Below are positions 8,292 through 15,541 of a DNA stretch of 45,168 nt, one piece after another. The translations under genes were made by a program, and so were the position numbers. This stretch comes from a virus: IMG/VR virus record IMGVR_UViG_3300047274_000324, positions 1 through 45,168 of that record. One strand, written 5' to 3'. How positions within the stretch are numbered: position 1 is the stretch's first letter; each line of letters begins with the position of its first letter. Under the pieces are notes generated by a model. It saw only the letters and a program-made list of their open reading frames with translations. It had not been told where the DNA came from and did no database searches.

Positions 8292-9613
8292 AGCTGCAAC
8301 TGGAAGAGTACCAGAAGGAGATGGTGTATTACTTGGTGAACCGGCGGAACGCCTACTGCTGCGTAGGTCTTGGGTTGGGCAAGACCGCCTCGACCCTGAC
8401 GGCACTGAACGAGTTGTTTGCTGACGGCGCGATCAAGTCCGCGCTGGTCGTGGCGCCGTTGCGGGTGGCGCGGATGACGTGGCCCAACGAGGTGGCCAAG
8501 TGGGATGAGTTTGCGTGGATGAAGACCGAGCACATCCGGGGGACCAAGCCTTCGGGCAAGGCGCACCTGTACTTCATCAACTACGAACGGCTGGATGAGT
8601 TGACCACGTTGGCGCCGTTCGACGTGCTGATCTTTGACGAGGTTACGCGGGCCAAGAACCACGCCTCGAAGCGCATCAAAAACCTGATGCCCAAGATCAC
8701 CTCTGGTCACATCCGCTGGGGTCTGACCGGCACGCCTCGACCCAACAGCCTGATGGAACTGTTCGGTCAGGTTCGGCTGATTGATGGCGGGGAAAGACTT
8801 GGCCGCAGCTTTTCCCACTTCCGCAACCGCTGGTTCTATCCGGTCGATTACATGCAGTACGACTGGCAGCCCCGCGCCGGATCGCCCGACGAGATCTATC
8901 GGCGCATTGCGGACATCACGTTTACCCTTCGCACCAGCGACCACCTCAAGCTGCCTGACATCTACCTTGAGGATCTGCATACCCCGATCCGGGACACGGC
9001 CCTGTCCACCTACAAGCGGCTGGAGAAGGACATGCTGGCGCTGATCAACAACCGGGAGATCACGGCGGTGAACGCGGCTGTGCTGGTGAACAAGCTGCTG
9101 CAGGTCTGCGGCGGTGCGGTGTACAACGCCGAAGGTGGGTACGAAGTAGTGCATGACCGGAAGATTGCGATGCTCAAGAAGGTCGTGCAGGATTTCCGCG
9201 ATGAGCCAGTGCTCGTTGCGGCGAACTACGTCCATGAGGTGGAGCGGATCGTGAAGGAGATCCCCGGTGCGGTGGCTGCCTCCACCTTGGGCGACGATCT
9301 GGAAACCCGATGGAACAATCGCGAGATCCCGGTGTTGGTCGCCCATCCGGCCAGCCTCGGTCACGGGCTCAACCTGCAGGGTGGCGGGCGGGTGGTCGTG
9401 TGGTACAGCCTGACGTGGTCGCGGGAATTGTACGACCAGTTCAATGGTCGCGTGATCCGCAAGGGCCAGACCAAGGCGCCCGAGATCTACCGCATCGTGG
9501 TTCCCGGTACAATTGATGATGTGGTGATCGAGACCTTAAAGCAACGGGGCGACGAACAAAGTATTATGACCCAGATTATGCTGAACTACCAAAAGATGAA
9601 GGAGGTTTTGTGA
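8288..9613 (+). CDS. SNF2-type DEAD-like helicase
   Basis: Double-stranded DNA translocase or helicase, 441 aa. Motifs in order: Walker A GLGLGKT (27-33), motif Ia VVAPLRVARMTW, motif II FDEVT (D117, E118), motif III LTGTPRPNSLMELFGQ (147 on), the C-terminal RecA lobe with a motif V region GHGLNLQGGGRVVVW (about 358-372), and motif VI QFNGRVIRKGQT (384-395). This compact SNF2 type is typical of phage replication or recombination modules. The start at 8288 (ATGA overlap) places the Q-loop region at the N-terminus and is preferred over a longer upstream start. It likely acts with VRR-NUC on branched intermediates (inference). Confidence 0.93.
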   Translation: MKLQLEEYQKEMVYYLVNRRNAYCCVGLGLGKTASTLTALNELFADGAIKSALVVAPLRVARMTWPNEVAKWDEFAWMKTEHIRGTKPSGKAHLYFINYERLDELTTLAPFDVLIFDEVTRAKNHASKRIKNLMPKITSGHIRWGLTGTPRPNSLMELFGQVRLIDGGERLGRSFSHFRNRWFYPVDYMQYDWQPRAGSPDEIYRRIADITFTLRTSDHLKLPDIYLEDLHTPIRDTALSTYKRLEKDMLALINNREITAVNAAVLVNKLLQVCGGAVYNAEGGYEVVHDRKIAMLKKVVQDFRDEPVLVAANYVHEVERIVKEIPGAVAASTLGDDLETRWNNREIPVLVAHPASLGHGLNLQGGGRVVVWYSLTWSRELYDQFNGRVIRKGQTKAPEIYRIVVPGTIDDVVIETLKQRGDEQSIMTQIMLNYQKMKEVL

Positions 9614-10014
9614 GACTAGCTATACTTACATTCTTGGCATTGCTGCCATTAATGGCGCGATCCGCGGACTTGGATGTCCTACTGCCAGCCTTGATTGCCG
9701 TGGAAAGCTCCGGCAACAACTGGGCCATTGGACCGAATGGTGAAACAGGCTGCTTACAGATTACCTCAATCCTACTGCGGGATGTACACCGCATTACCGG
9801 CCAGCATTTCAGCCGGTCGGACACCTTCAACCGAGAAACATCATGCAAAATAGCGACCAGTTACCTGAATCACTACGTGACCGAGAAGCGGCTCAATCGC
9901 CCACCAACGATGCGGGACTACGCGATGGTCTGGAGGTACGGACCAAACGGGTGGAAGCGAAAAGACCCCGACCCTTACTGGCGGAAAGTCCAAAGGCACC
10001 TTCCGTCGCCGTGA
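9610..10014 (+). CDS. Secreted SLT-like lytic transglycosylase (lysozyme-like)
   Basis: A 134-aa protein starting at GTG 9610 (GTGA overlap with the helicase) behind a strong AAGGAGG. The N-terminus RLAILTFLALLPLMARSA is a signal peptide or signal-anchor. The SLT-like fold follows: catalytic E32 in AVESSGNN, then GPNGETGCLQI (47-51), and a later DYAMVWRYGPNGW block. It would cleave peptidoglycan in the periplasm. Because it is exported on its own it need not wait for a large-hole holin. It lies in the replication-direction operon, not with the late lysis-like genes on the opposite strand. It could serve lysis or cell-wall breach. Confidence 0.82.
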   Translation: MRLAILTFLALLPLMARSADLDVLLPALIAVESSGNNWAIGPNGETGCLQITSILLRDVHRITGQHFSRSDTFNRETSCKIATSYLNHYVTEKRLNRPPTMRDYAMVWRYGPNGWKRKDPDPYWRKVQRHLPSP

Positions 10015-10256
10015 TTGACTGCCCGGTCTGCCCAGAGGACCGGGAGGATTGCCGCTTCATCTTCGGAGCGAAGAACCTGAGCAGCATGCACAGCCCTCTG
10101 GTCTACAACCGGCAGGGCGAGCCGGTCGCCGGCGGTGCGAACATCCACACCCGGGTGATCCACTGCAACAGCTGCTCCAAGTGGTGGACCGCACGCCAGA
10201 CCCAGCTGGAGGAAGCGCAGGGCAAGCCCGCCAAGTGGGAGCTGAACCGGACCTAG
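10011..10256 (+). CDS. Small zinc-ribbon protein, 81 aa
   Basis: Two CxxC knuckles are visible: CPVC near the N-terminus and CNSC (in VIHCNSCSKWW) about 40 residues later, the usual layout of a treble-clef or zinc-ribbon. The start is taken as GTG 10011 in a GTGA overlap with the transglycosylase. The frame is open further upstream but there it only overlaps the transglycosylase. The stop overlaps the stop of the opposite-strand gene at CTAG. Nucleic-acid or protein binding is inferred from the knuckles only. Confidence 0.65.
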   Translation: MIDCPVCPEDREDCRFIFGAKNLSSMHSPLVYNRQGEPVAGGANIHTRVIHCNSCSKWWTARQTQLEEAQGKPAKWELNRT

Positions 10257-10507
10257 CCCTTGTAGGCCGAGACGATCATGCTCACGATGCCGGCGGCGGC
10301 CAGACTGATGATCGCCGCCAGCACCGTGATGCGTCCTTGGAAGTTGTCCCGCCATGACTTGAGGGACTCGATCTCCCGCTCGGTCTGCTGACCAGCCTTG
10401 CGGATCTCGTCGAGCACCTCGCCATGCTCGTCCAACTTGGCGAGCACCCGGGCGAACATGGCGTCATTGCTGTGCGGATCAAACGCGGACATGGCGGGAG
10501 TGCTCAC
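10253..10507 (-). CDS. 84-aa coiled-coil protein with C-terminal membrane helix (XhlA-like)
   Basis: The last gene of the leftward late operon. It has a heptad-like helix (VLAKLDEHGEVLDEIRKAG, QTEREIESLKSWRDN) followed by one membrane span (ITVLAAIISLAAAGIVSMIV) and a short basic tail. This order resembles hemolysin XhlA-like membrane proteins that accompany holins in lysis cassettes. The start is GTG 10507 or ATG 10492, and neither has a good SD. It lies next to other small membrane or lipid-anchored products, so a lysis role is likely but not proven. Confidence 0.7.
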   Translation of the reverse strand: MSTPAMSAFDPHSNDAMFARVLAKLDEHGEVLDEIRKAGQQTEREIESLKSWRDNFQGRITVLAAIISLAAAGIVSMIVSAYKG

Positions 10508-10519
10508 GACGCCCGCAAG

Positions 10520-10720
10520 TTAGGGCTTGAACGAGTCGTTGGCCTTGCCGTCGTCGGCAAGATCTCCGATTCGGTTGACCACGTCCTTGAGGATAGAAGC
10601 ACCGGCAAAAATCAGGATGCCAGTTTGCGGTGGGACGAACGGAATGGCACCGAGGCCAGTGATAAAGCCGAGACCTTTCCCGGCGAGGGACAACCACTTG
10701 AGCGTTTTTTCTTTGTTCAT
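10520..10720 (-). CDS. 66-aa membrane protein, holin candidate
   Basis: The start is chosen at ATG 10720, which overlaps the stop of the lipoprotein gene (ATGA). The longer upstream frame is only antisense to other coding. Product: a basic N-terminus MNKEKTLKW, a glycine-rich hydrophobic stretch LAGKGLGFITGLGAIPFVPP, a second hydrophobic part TGILIFAGASILKDVV and a charged tail. One long or two short membrane helices fit a small holin or pinholin. No named family recognised. The call rests on topology and neighbours. Confidence 0.6.
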   Translation of the reverse strand: MNKEKTLKWLSLAGKGLGFITGLGAIPFVPPQTGILIFAGASILKDVVNRIGDLADDGKANDSFKP

Positions 10721-10833
10721 GGGGAAGGCGGAGCGTAGTCTACAAATGGAGGTTTGTCCGGTACTGACCGGCACGCGGAAAGAGTCGTCAAGATTAATAG
10801 CGAGACGCAAGTCAGAATGATACGCGGAAGCAT
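10717..10833 (-). CDS. 38-aa lipoprotein, Rz1-like outer spanin candidate
   Basis: A very short gene, ATG 10833 to TGA 10717, preceded by AGGAG at good spacing and ending in an ATGA overlap with the holin-like gene. The product is a textbook short lipoprotein: MLPRIILTCVSLLILTTLS then the lipobox LSAC (Cys21), leaving a mature peptide of 18 residues rich in proline (RSVPDKPPFVDYAPPSP). Rz1-type outer-membrane spanins are small proline-rich lipoproteins of this kind. A partner inner spanin with an N-terminal membrane anchor is not evident. Confidence 0.65.
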   Translation of the reverse strand: MLPRIILTCVSLLILTTLSACRSVPDKPPFVDYAPPSP

Positions 10834-11219
10834 GATGTTTTCTCCTGTTGGGTAAGGGTGAGAACCTCCCCGGTTTGCGGCTCAATGTAAACTAAACCGA
10901 CATCAGTCAGTGCTACAACAATTGCATGCGGCTCCCCAGTAGATCTCACGTAGCAGAACTCACCTACTGCCAACCCCTCTTCATCCCCGAATGGGGTATC
11001 AGAATGGGCGTCTTGGGCAAGGACGCAGTATGCTCGGGCGAAGTTATCGCAGTCGTTCTTTCGAGTCCAGTTACTGAGGTTATTTTTCCACCGTACCGTC
11101 TTGAACCACGGCCAGAATTTGTCCGTCAGCCATGATAACTTGGGCTTCGCGTAGGTATTATCGTAGAAGAACGGGGGACACCACTGAGGGAAATGAGAAG
11201 CAAGTTCCGTCCGGTTCAT
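10812..11219 (-). CDS. Cysteine-peptidase-like (transglutaminase-fold?) phage protein
   Basis: A 135-aa protein with a Cys/His pattern typical of papain-like or transglutaminase-like folds: a helix carrying the cysteine in NDCDNFARAYCVLA, a strand with the histidine in GEPHAIVVALT, and an acidic residue in LVYIEPQTGE. Small proteins of this type occur near phage lysis genes, where a peptidoglycan-peptidase role is possible. The N-terminal half is Trp-rich (WCPPFF, LTDKFWPWFKTVRW). It overlaps its neighbours at both ends, ATGA at the start. The enzymatic role is inferred from the residue order. Confidence 0.6.
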   Translation of the reverse strand: MNRTELASHFPQWCPPFFYDNTYAKPKLSWLTDKFWPWFKTVRWKNNLSNWTRKNDCDNFARAYCVLAQDAHSDTPFGDEEGLAVGEFCYVRSTGEPHAIVVALTDVGLVYIEPQTGEVLTLTQQEKTSCFRVSF

Positions 11220-11416
11220 TCGATGATCTCCATCATCCGTCGGATAACCTGCATTACCTCGTCATCGTCCTGCTCGATGGTAAGCGCGCGACGTTTTTTC
11301 CGCTTTGCGCCTCCAGCCCCACCCCCTTTATCAGGGGCGCGGACACCAATGATCAGCCGGTCCGCTCCCTCCAACAAGAAGTAATCGGACCCGTCGAGCA
11401 GGAGGTAGTCGTTCAT
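11216..11416 (-). CDS. 66-aa protein with LLLDGSD-type repeats
   Basis: The N-terminus shows an imperfect internal repeat: YLLLDGSDYFLLEGADRLII, the kind of short beta-repeat seen in small phage proteins near tail and lysis genes. It is followed by a Gly/Lys/Arg linker and an acidic C-terminal helix (EQDDDEVMQVIRRMMEIIE). No function can be assigned. ATGA overlaps at both ends place it inside the lysis-side translational chain. Confidence 0.6.
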   Translation of the reverse strand: MNDYLLLDGSDYFLLEGADRLIIGVRAPDKGGGAGGAKRKKRRALTIEQDDDEVMQVIRRMMEIIE

Positions 11417-11658
11417 TTCTTTATGGATAGGTTACGACGACGATAGGCGGTAACCCGAACAACCTTTTTAGTCACATCATCCCAAACCGGAAACTGCTGT
11501 ACCTCCACCGTCTTGTTGCGGATTGCAGGGCCAAGCAAGACCCGGACGTTATCTACGCTACACTCCAACTGCTCAGCCACCCTATCGCGGGAATCCCATC
11601 CTTGTGGGAGCACGTAGGTTTTTCTGTTCTGAGCTTCAACGAGAGATTTCCAGTTCAC
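11413..11658 (-). CDS. 81-aa possible winged-helix protein
   Basis: The start is taken as GTG 11658 in a GTGA overlap with the metallophosphatase stop; longer in-frame readings are antisense noise. The central part, SRDRVAEQLECSVDNVRVLL, reads like a helix-turn-helix, and the following IRNKTVEVQQFPVWDD...VVRVTAYR like the wing strands. The role is unknown; DNA binding is inference from the pattern. It could be a late-gene regulator or a small structural protein. Confidence 0.55.
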   Translation of the reverse strand: MNWKSLVEAQNRKTYVLPQGWDSRDRVAEQLECSVDNVRVLLGPAIRNKTVEVQQFPVWDDVTKKVVRVTAYRRRNLSIKK

Positions 11659-12605
11659 AGTTTTAACAACGCGGCGAAATGACTTTCGCCATCGATGATG
11701 GGTATGTTCAGGTGGAGGAAGGATCCGCTCTGCGCCACGAGTTGCACGGCGTACCCGTGCGACCAGTCCGTGGGGGAGGTGTGCTGCCACAGGGGCTGCA
11801 GCTGGCAGAGGCAACCGGGGTTCCATGCTCCGACGATCCCGGTCGAGATGCGGCGGACGATGTCGGACTGCGCCCGGTGGGTGTGGCCGAACACGCAGTT
11901 GCCGCCGATCTTCGACACCGTCGCAGCTGTCGCGTTCTTGGCCGTGCTCACCCCATGGAAGAAGAAACATTTCCCCCGCTTGATCACGCCGGGCACAGGC
12001 AACTCGTCGTAGAACTGACCCTGCCGGTAGTAGTTGATGCCCCTCTCCTTGAGGCGAAGTCGGAACTCTGGGGCCAGCAAACGACGTAGTCCTTCTGCAT
12101 CCTTGCGATGGCGCAACACCTGCGTTACGCACCACGTCTCTACCCTACGCTCGTGGTTTCCCTCGAGGTACTCGATCTTTGCCCGTGGGGCTGTCTTTTG
12201 AAGCTGGTCGAGGAACCCGGCGGCAGCCCCTAGATCTTCTTCGTAAGTGTAGTCGGTCTCCGCAACATACCCCATAACGTGATGCTGGGCGAGGAATCCT
12301 CCGCAATCAACGTGATCGCCCAGCAAGATTATCTCTTGGGGATCTAAAGCTTTGATATCGGCTAGCATCGCGGCCATTGCCCCCTTATCGATCATGCACC
12401 CATGAGTATCAGGGATAATAACTCGGACGATGTCGCTTCCCGCTCGACGCCGTGTCGCAGCAGCGGCGGGCAGTTTGGTCATTCGAGCTTTGGTCGCGTT
12501 TTCCAGTGCCTGTTTGGCCACATCTAACTCTTTACGGAGCGAAACAATCTCCGACTCGTATACCTTACGAGCCTCGTCACGCTGGACTGCAGACCAATCG
12601 GTCAT
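11655..12605 (-). CDS. Calcineurin-like metallophosphoesterase with coiled-coil N-terminus
   Basis: A 316-aa protein. Residues 1-50 form a charged helical region (SEIVSLRKELDVAKQALENA). The phosphoesterase domain then shows all family motifs: PDTHG (D66, H68), GDHVD (D97, D100), GNHE (N150, H151), FFHG (H217) and GHTH (H241, H243). It should bind two metals and hydrolyse phosphoesters; the substrate is unknown (nucleic acid, nucleotide or phosphoprotein). It lies in the late operon between a secreted Ig-domain protein and a wHTH-like protein. Phage homologues are frequent but poorly understood. Confidence 0.9.
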   Translation of the reverse strand: MTDWSAVQRDEARKVYESEIVSLRKELDVAKQALENATKARMTKLPAAAATRRRAGSDIVRVIIPDTHGCMIDKGAMAAMLADIKALDPQEIILLGDHVDCGGFLAQHHVMGYVAETDYTYEEDLGAAAGFLDQLQKTAPRAKIEYLEGNHERRVETWCVTQVLRHRKDAEGLRRLLAPEFRLRLKERGINYYRQGQFYDELPVPGVIKRGKCFFFHGVSTAKNATAATVSKIGGNCVFGHTHRAQSDIVRRISTGIVGAWNPGCLCQLQPLWQHTSPTDWSHGYAVQLVAQSGSFLHLNIPIIDGESHFAALLKL

Positions 12606-12606
12606 G

Positions 12607-13053
12607 TTAATCGAGTGATGGACGCGAGCGCAAAATCGGACTGGCGTTTTCAGTCAGATCTGAAGTTGAACTGGTACTTTGTGTTAGTCTCGGAGCCGAA
12701 CTAGTACTCTGTGTTGGGGTCGTAACTAGCAGGCTGATTACAACATTCCTCGGAGCGATGGCTGGTACAACGACATTAACAATCAACGCGTTGGAATCAG
12801 CGTTCCCGGCAGAGTTGATAGCTTTGACTCGATAGGTTCCAGAATCAGTGGTCGCTGCTGAAGCGATAGTATAGCTGGAGTTTGTCGCCCCAGAAATTGC
12901 AACCCCATTCTTACTCCACTGCCACGTCAGCGGCGGCGTACCTTCTGCAGTAGCAGAGAACGCCATCCGTTGACCGGCATTAACAGTGACCGTATCACCT
13001 GTCTGGGCAATCGAGGAAACAACAAACAGGATAGAAGCGAGGATATATTTCAT
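12607..13053 (-). CDS. Secreted protein with immunoglobulin-like domain
   Basis: A 148-aa protein starting at ATG 13053 (a longer frame exists but this ATG begins a signal peptide: MKYILASILFVVSSIA). Mature part: an I-set-like Ig domain, VTVNAGQRMAFSATAEGTPP, core Trp in LTWQWSKNG (W44), and the D-x-G-x-Y signature in TTDSGTYRVKAINSAG (D70-Y74), to about residue 95. A Ser/Thr-rich tail follows. The canonical cysteines are missing, as in many bacterial and phage Ig domains. Phage Ig domains usually decorate virions; a separate protein with its own signal peptide is less usual and suggests periplasmic or cell-surface placement. Confidence 0.75.
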   Translation of the reverse strand: MKYILASILFVVSSIAQTGDTVTVNAGQRMAFSATAEGTPPLTWQWSKNGVAISGATNSSYTIASAATTDSGTYRVKAINSAGNADSNALIVNVVVPAIAPRNVVISLLVTTPTQSTSSAPRLTQSTSSTSDLTENASPILRSRPSLD

Positions 13054-13055
13054 TG

Positions 13056-13412
13056 TCAGGAAAGGTAGGGATCGGGAGCCAAGATAACGGCGGGGTCGAG
13101 GCCGAGCTGCGCGCAGATGGCGATCGCCGTCGGATTGTTGTTCCAAAACCAAGCGTAATTCGTCCAGAGGAATTGCTCCTCCGCGTTCAGCCCGTCAATG
13201 ACCGCCATCAGGTCCGGGATCTTGCCGGCGTCGAGGACGCGAGACGTAATCGTGTCCTTGGACACGCGGTAGGACTCCACGTAAAGCGTGGGGGTCCAGC
13301 CGCCAGCCAAGAGTTCGTTCCATCTTTCATTGGAAACCGTCTCCCAATTCGGCAACAGAACAGGCCGAGTTTCAAACGTGTATTCGTTACTCGTTAGATT
13401 GATCTGTGGCAT
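13056..13412 (-). CDS. 118-aa protein downstream of the tail fibre
   Basis: A compact acidic protein. Features: a beta-rich start (MPQINLTSNEYTFETRPVLL), a Trp-rich middle (WETVSNERWNELLAGGWTP) and a helical end (LNAEEQFLWTNYAWFWNNNP). Its position directly after a tail fibre gene is where small fibre chaperones or attachment proteins are found, but I see no motif proving that role. No named family. Confidence 0.6.
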   Translation of the reverse strand: MPQINLTSNEYTFETRPVLLPNWETVSNERWNELLAGGWTPTLYVESYRVSKDTITSRVLDAGKIPDLMAVIDGLNAEEQFLWTNYAWFWNNNPTAIAICAQLGLDPAVILAPDPYLS

Positions 13413-13415
13413 AAG

Positions 13416-15539
13416 TTAGAAGTGAGTGATGATGATGCAGCGCCCGGCTGCGCCCACGCCACCGGCGCCGCCAGTAGTCGTTTGTGCGCCACCTCCGCCA
13501 CCGCCACCGCCGGGGAAACCGCCAGCGCCACCGACTGCGCCTGTGTTTCCGCCACCGCCACCACCTCCAGCAGGGTAAGTAGTTCCTGCCGCAGCCCCAG
13601 CGCCGCCGCCAGCAGCTCCTCCACCCGCAGCAGATGTGTCGGTGTTGTATTCGTATCGACCGGACGCTCCTCCCGCTAATCCACCAGCACCGCCACCTGC
13701 GCTGTTAAGAAACGCTCCGGCACCACCACCTCCGCCTCCATACATTGACGTTCCCCCGAAATGTCGGACGCCGTCGTTCCGTGAACCTCCGCCGCCGCCG
13801 CCGCCCCATTCCGCTACCCCTGCGCGATTAATGTCCGTGCCACCCCGCGCTCCTTGCCCGCCAATTGCATACTGGATTGCGCTGGCCGCTGGCAATCCAC
13901 CTGTAGTTCCGCCCGTTGCGCCTGCACCCGCCGTGCCTCCACCGGAGCCACCTATAACACCACCACCGCCACCACCACCCATCGCCAAAATGCCAGCAGT
14001 CGGTGGATTGGTGTTATTCGTTGCGACCGTAGTGTTGCCTCCAGCCCCACCCGGACTTCCATTGGCAGAGGCGCCTCCCGAGCCCGACGAGCCAGCAGCA
14101 CCGACAATGACATAAAGCGATGACGGCAGCGCATCGGCTTCATAAACCAACTTGGCACACGCTGCGCCTCCGCCTCCTGCTCCTCCGAGGCGATTACTAG
14201 TACTCGCTGCACTACCAACACCACCACCGCCACCGCCGCCGCCACCTACTGCGATGATAGTGACAGATTTCGCTCCAGATGGCTTGCTCCAAGTGTGTAC
14301 CGTGCCCGTGGTCGTGTATGTGTCCACCTGAGCCGAACTTCCTCCTCCGCTAACGGTGGCCCATTGCGGATTGGCTGCTGCGCCCTGCGTCTGAAGGTAT
14401 TGGCCGTTCGTGCCAGCTCCCAGCCGCGTCCACGTAGACGCACCGCGATACAGGATATCGCCCTGCGCGGCAGACCCTACCAGATCGAGAACCTGCGTCA
14501 GCGTGGCGTCCTCGGGGTCTCCGGTCGAGGCCGTGATGCGGGCCTTGATCGTGCTCGCGGCCATATTGGCGAGCTTGGCGTTGGTCACGGCATCATTCGC
14601 GATGGTCGCGGCGAACGAACCCGTGCCGGATCCAGTTACGTCTCCTGTTAGCGAAATAGTCTGGTCGCCCGTGTTGGTGCCGGAGCTGGTGCCGCTGAAC
14701 GTACCAGACTGAGTGGCGAGCGTGCCCAGCCCAAGAGTGGTGCGTTGCGCGGAGGCATCTGCATCGTCCAGCAAAGCCCGTCCAGCAGCGGTGCAGGCGA
14801 TTTCCTCAACGTCCCCCGACCCAGCAGACGCTCGCCCCAGCACCTTGTCGGTGGCGGAGACGTTCTGCATTTTGGCGTACGTCACCGCATCATTGGCGAT
14901 GGTGGTCGCGTTGTTATTGGCTGACGCAGTGACATCACCCGTCAAGGCAGCCCGCTCAAAGCTGACCTGTCCACCTGTCGCCCAGTTGGCGACGACACTG
15001 GTGCTGTCGCTGACCACCCGCTCGGCGCTGAGCGATCCATTGGCCGTCTTGACGAGATAGTCTGCATCCGTCGGTGCCCCACCCCCGCCCGTGGCGCTGA
15101 GCGTGGTCCCGCTCATCGACAACCCGGTTCCGATCGTGATCTCTTCGACATCGCCCGCCCCTGCAGCAGACCCACGGCCCAGCAGCTTGGACGCTGCCGA
15201 GACATTCTGCATCTTGGCGTACGTCACTGCATCATTATCAATGGACCACGAGGTGCCACTAACTACCGTGATGTCGCCTTTATCCCCGTCCGGCGGATTG
15301 CGGGTGTCGCTCAGCCGGGCATCCGTCGCCTGCACCGCCGTACCAGCAGTAGTCCCTCCGCTCGCCGCCAGCTGCACCACGCCGTACGCGGTCGTGGTCG
15401 CCGCCAACCCTGACGAGTTGAGCGCGTCTCTCAGCGTCACCTTATCGGGGCGAGCGGTTCCGCGGCCAACCAGCAGCAGGTCCGTTGCCTGTGAAGGCAA
15501 CGTCAGCGGTGTCAGGTTTGATAGTGTTGAGTCGGCCAT
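13416..15539 (-). CDS. Tail fibre with polyglycine-rich C-terminal domain
   Basis: A 707-aa receptor-binding protein candidate. The N-terminal part (about 1-60) would be the virion-attachment region. The middle holds fibre repeats: NDAVTYAKMQNVSA twice (near 102 and 217), each followed by a K-x-LGR-x-S-A...GDVEEI block, then TIANDAVTNAKLANMAAST and a GDILYRGASTWTRLGAGTNG segment. From about residue 405 to the end the chain is dominated by Gly runs separated by short Ala/Ser/Thr segments and closes with GAAGRCIIITHF, typical of phage fibre tips with a glycine-rich (polyglycine II-like) fold. Host-surface binding is inferred. Confidence 0.85.
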   Translation of the reverse strand: MADSTLSNLTPLTLPSQATDLLLVGRGTARPDKVTLRDALNSSGLAATTTAYGVVQLAASGGTTAGTAVQATDARLSDTRNPPDGDKGDITVVSGTSWSIDNDAVTYAKMQNVSAASKLLGRGSAAGAGDVEEITIGTGLSMSGTTLSATGGGGAPTDADYLVKTANGSLSAERVVSDSTSVVANWATGGQVSFERAALTGDVTASANNNATTIANDAVTYAKMQNVSATDKVLGRASAGSGDVEEIACTAAGRALLDDADASAQRTTLGLGTLATQSGTFSGTSSGTNTGDQTISLTGDVTGSGTGSFAATIANDAVTNAKLANMAASTIKARITASTGDPEDATLTQVLDLVGSAAQGDILYRGASTWTRLGAGTNGQYLQTQGAAANPQWATVSGGGSSAQVDTYTTTGTVHTWSKPSGAKSVTIIAVGGGGGGGGGVGSAASTSNRLGGAGGGGAACAKLVYEADALPSSLYVIVGAAGSSGSGGASANGSPGGAGGNTTVATNNTNPPTAGILAMGGGGGGGVIGGSGGGTAGAGATGGTTGGLPAASAIQYAIGGQGARGGTDINRAGVAEWGGGGGGGSRNDGVRHFGGTSMYGGGGGGAGAFLNSAGGGAGGLAGGASGRYEYNTDTSAAGGGAAGGGAGAAAGTTYPAGGGGGGGNTGAVGGAGGFPGGGGGGGGAQTTTGGAGGVGAAGRCIIITHF

Positions 15540-15541
15540 GG

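Noticed and set aside
9843-10010. Upstream extension of the zinc-ribbon gene
   Set aside because: The added part overlaps the transglycosylase in another frame and has no motif. The GTGA at 10011 matches the coupling pattern of the region.
10721-10885. Longer N-terminus for the holin-like gene (121 codons)
   Set aside because: The extension is the lipoprotein gene read in another frame; the ATG at 10720 starts a better membrane protein.
11659-12135. Long N-terminal extension of the wHTH-like gene
   Set aside because: It is the metallophosphatase coding region read out of frame. The GTGA junction at 11658 gives the plausible start.
13636-14115. Proline-rich ORF on the + strand
   Set aside because: Poly-Pro is just the complement of the Gly codons of the tail fibre.
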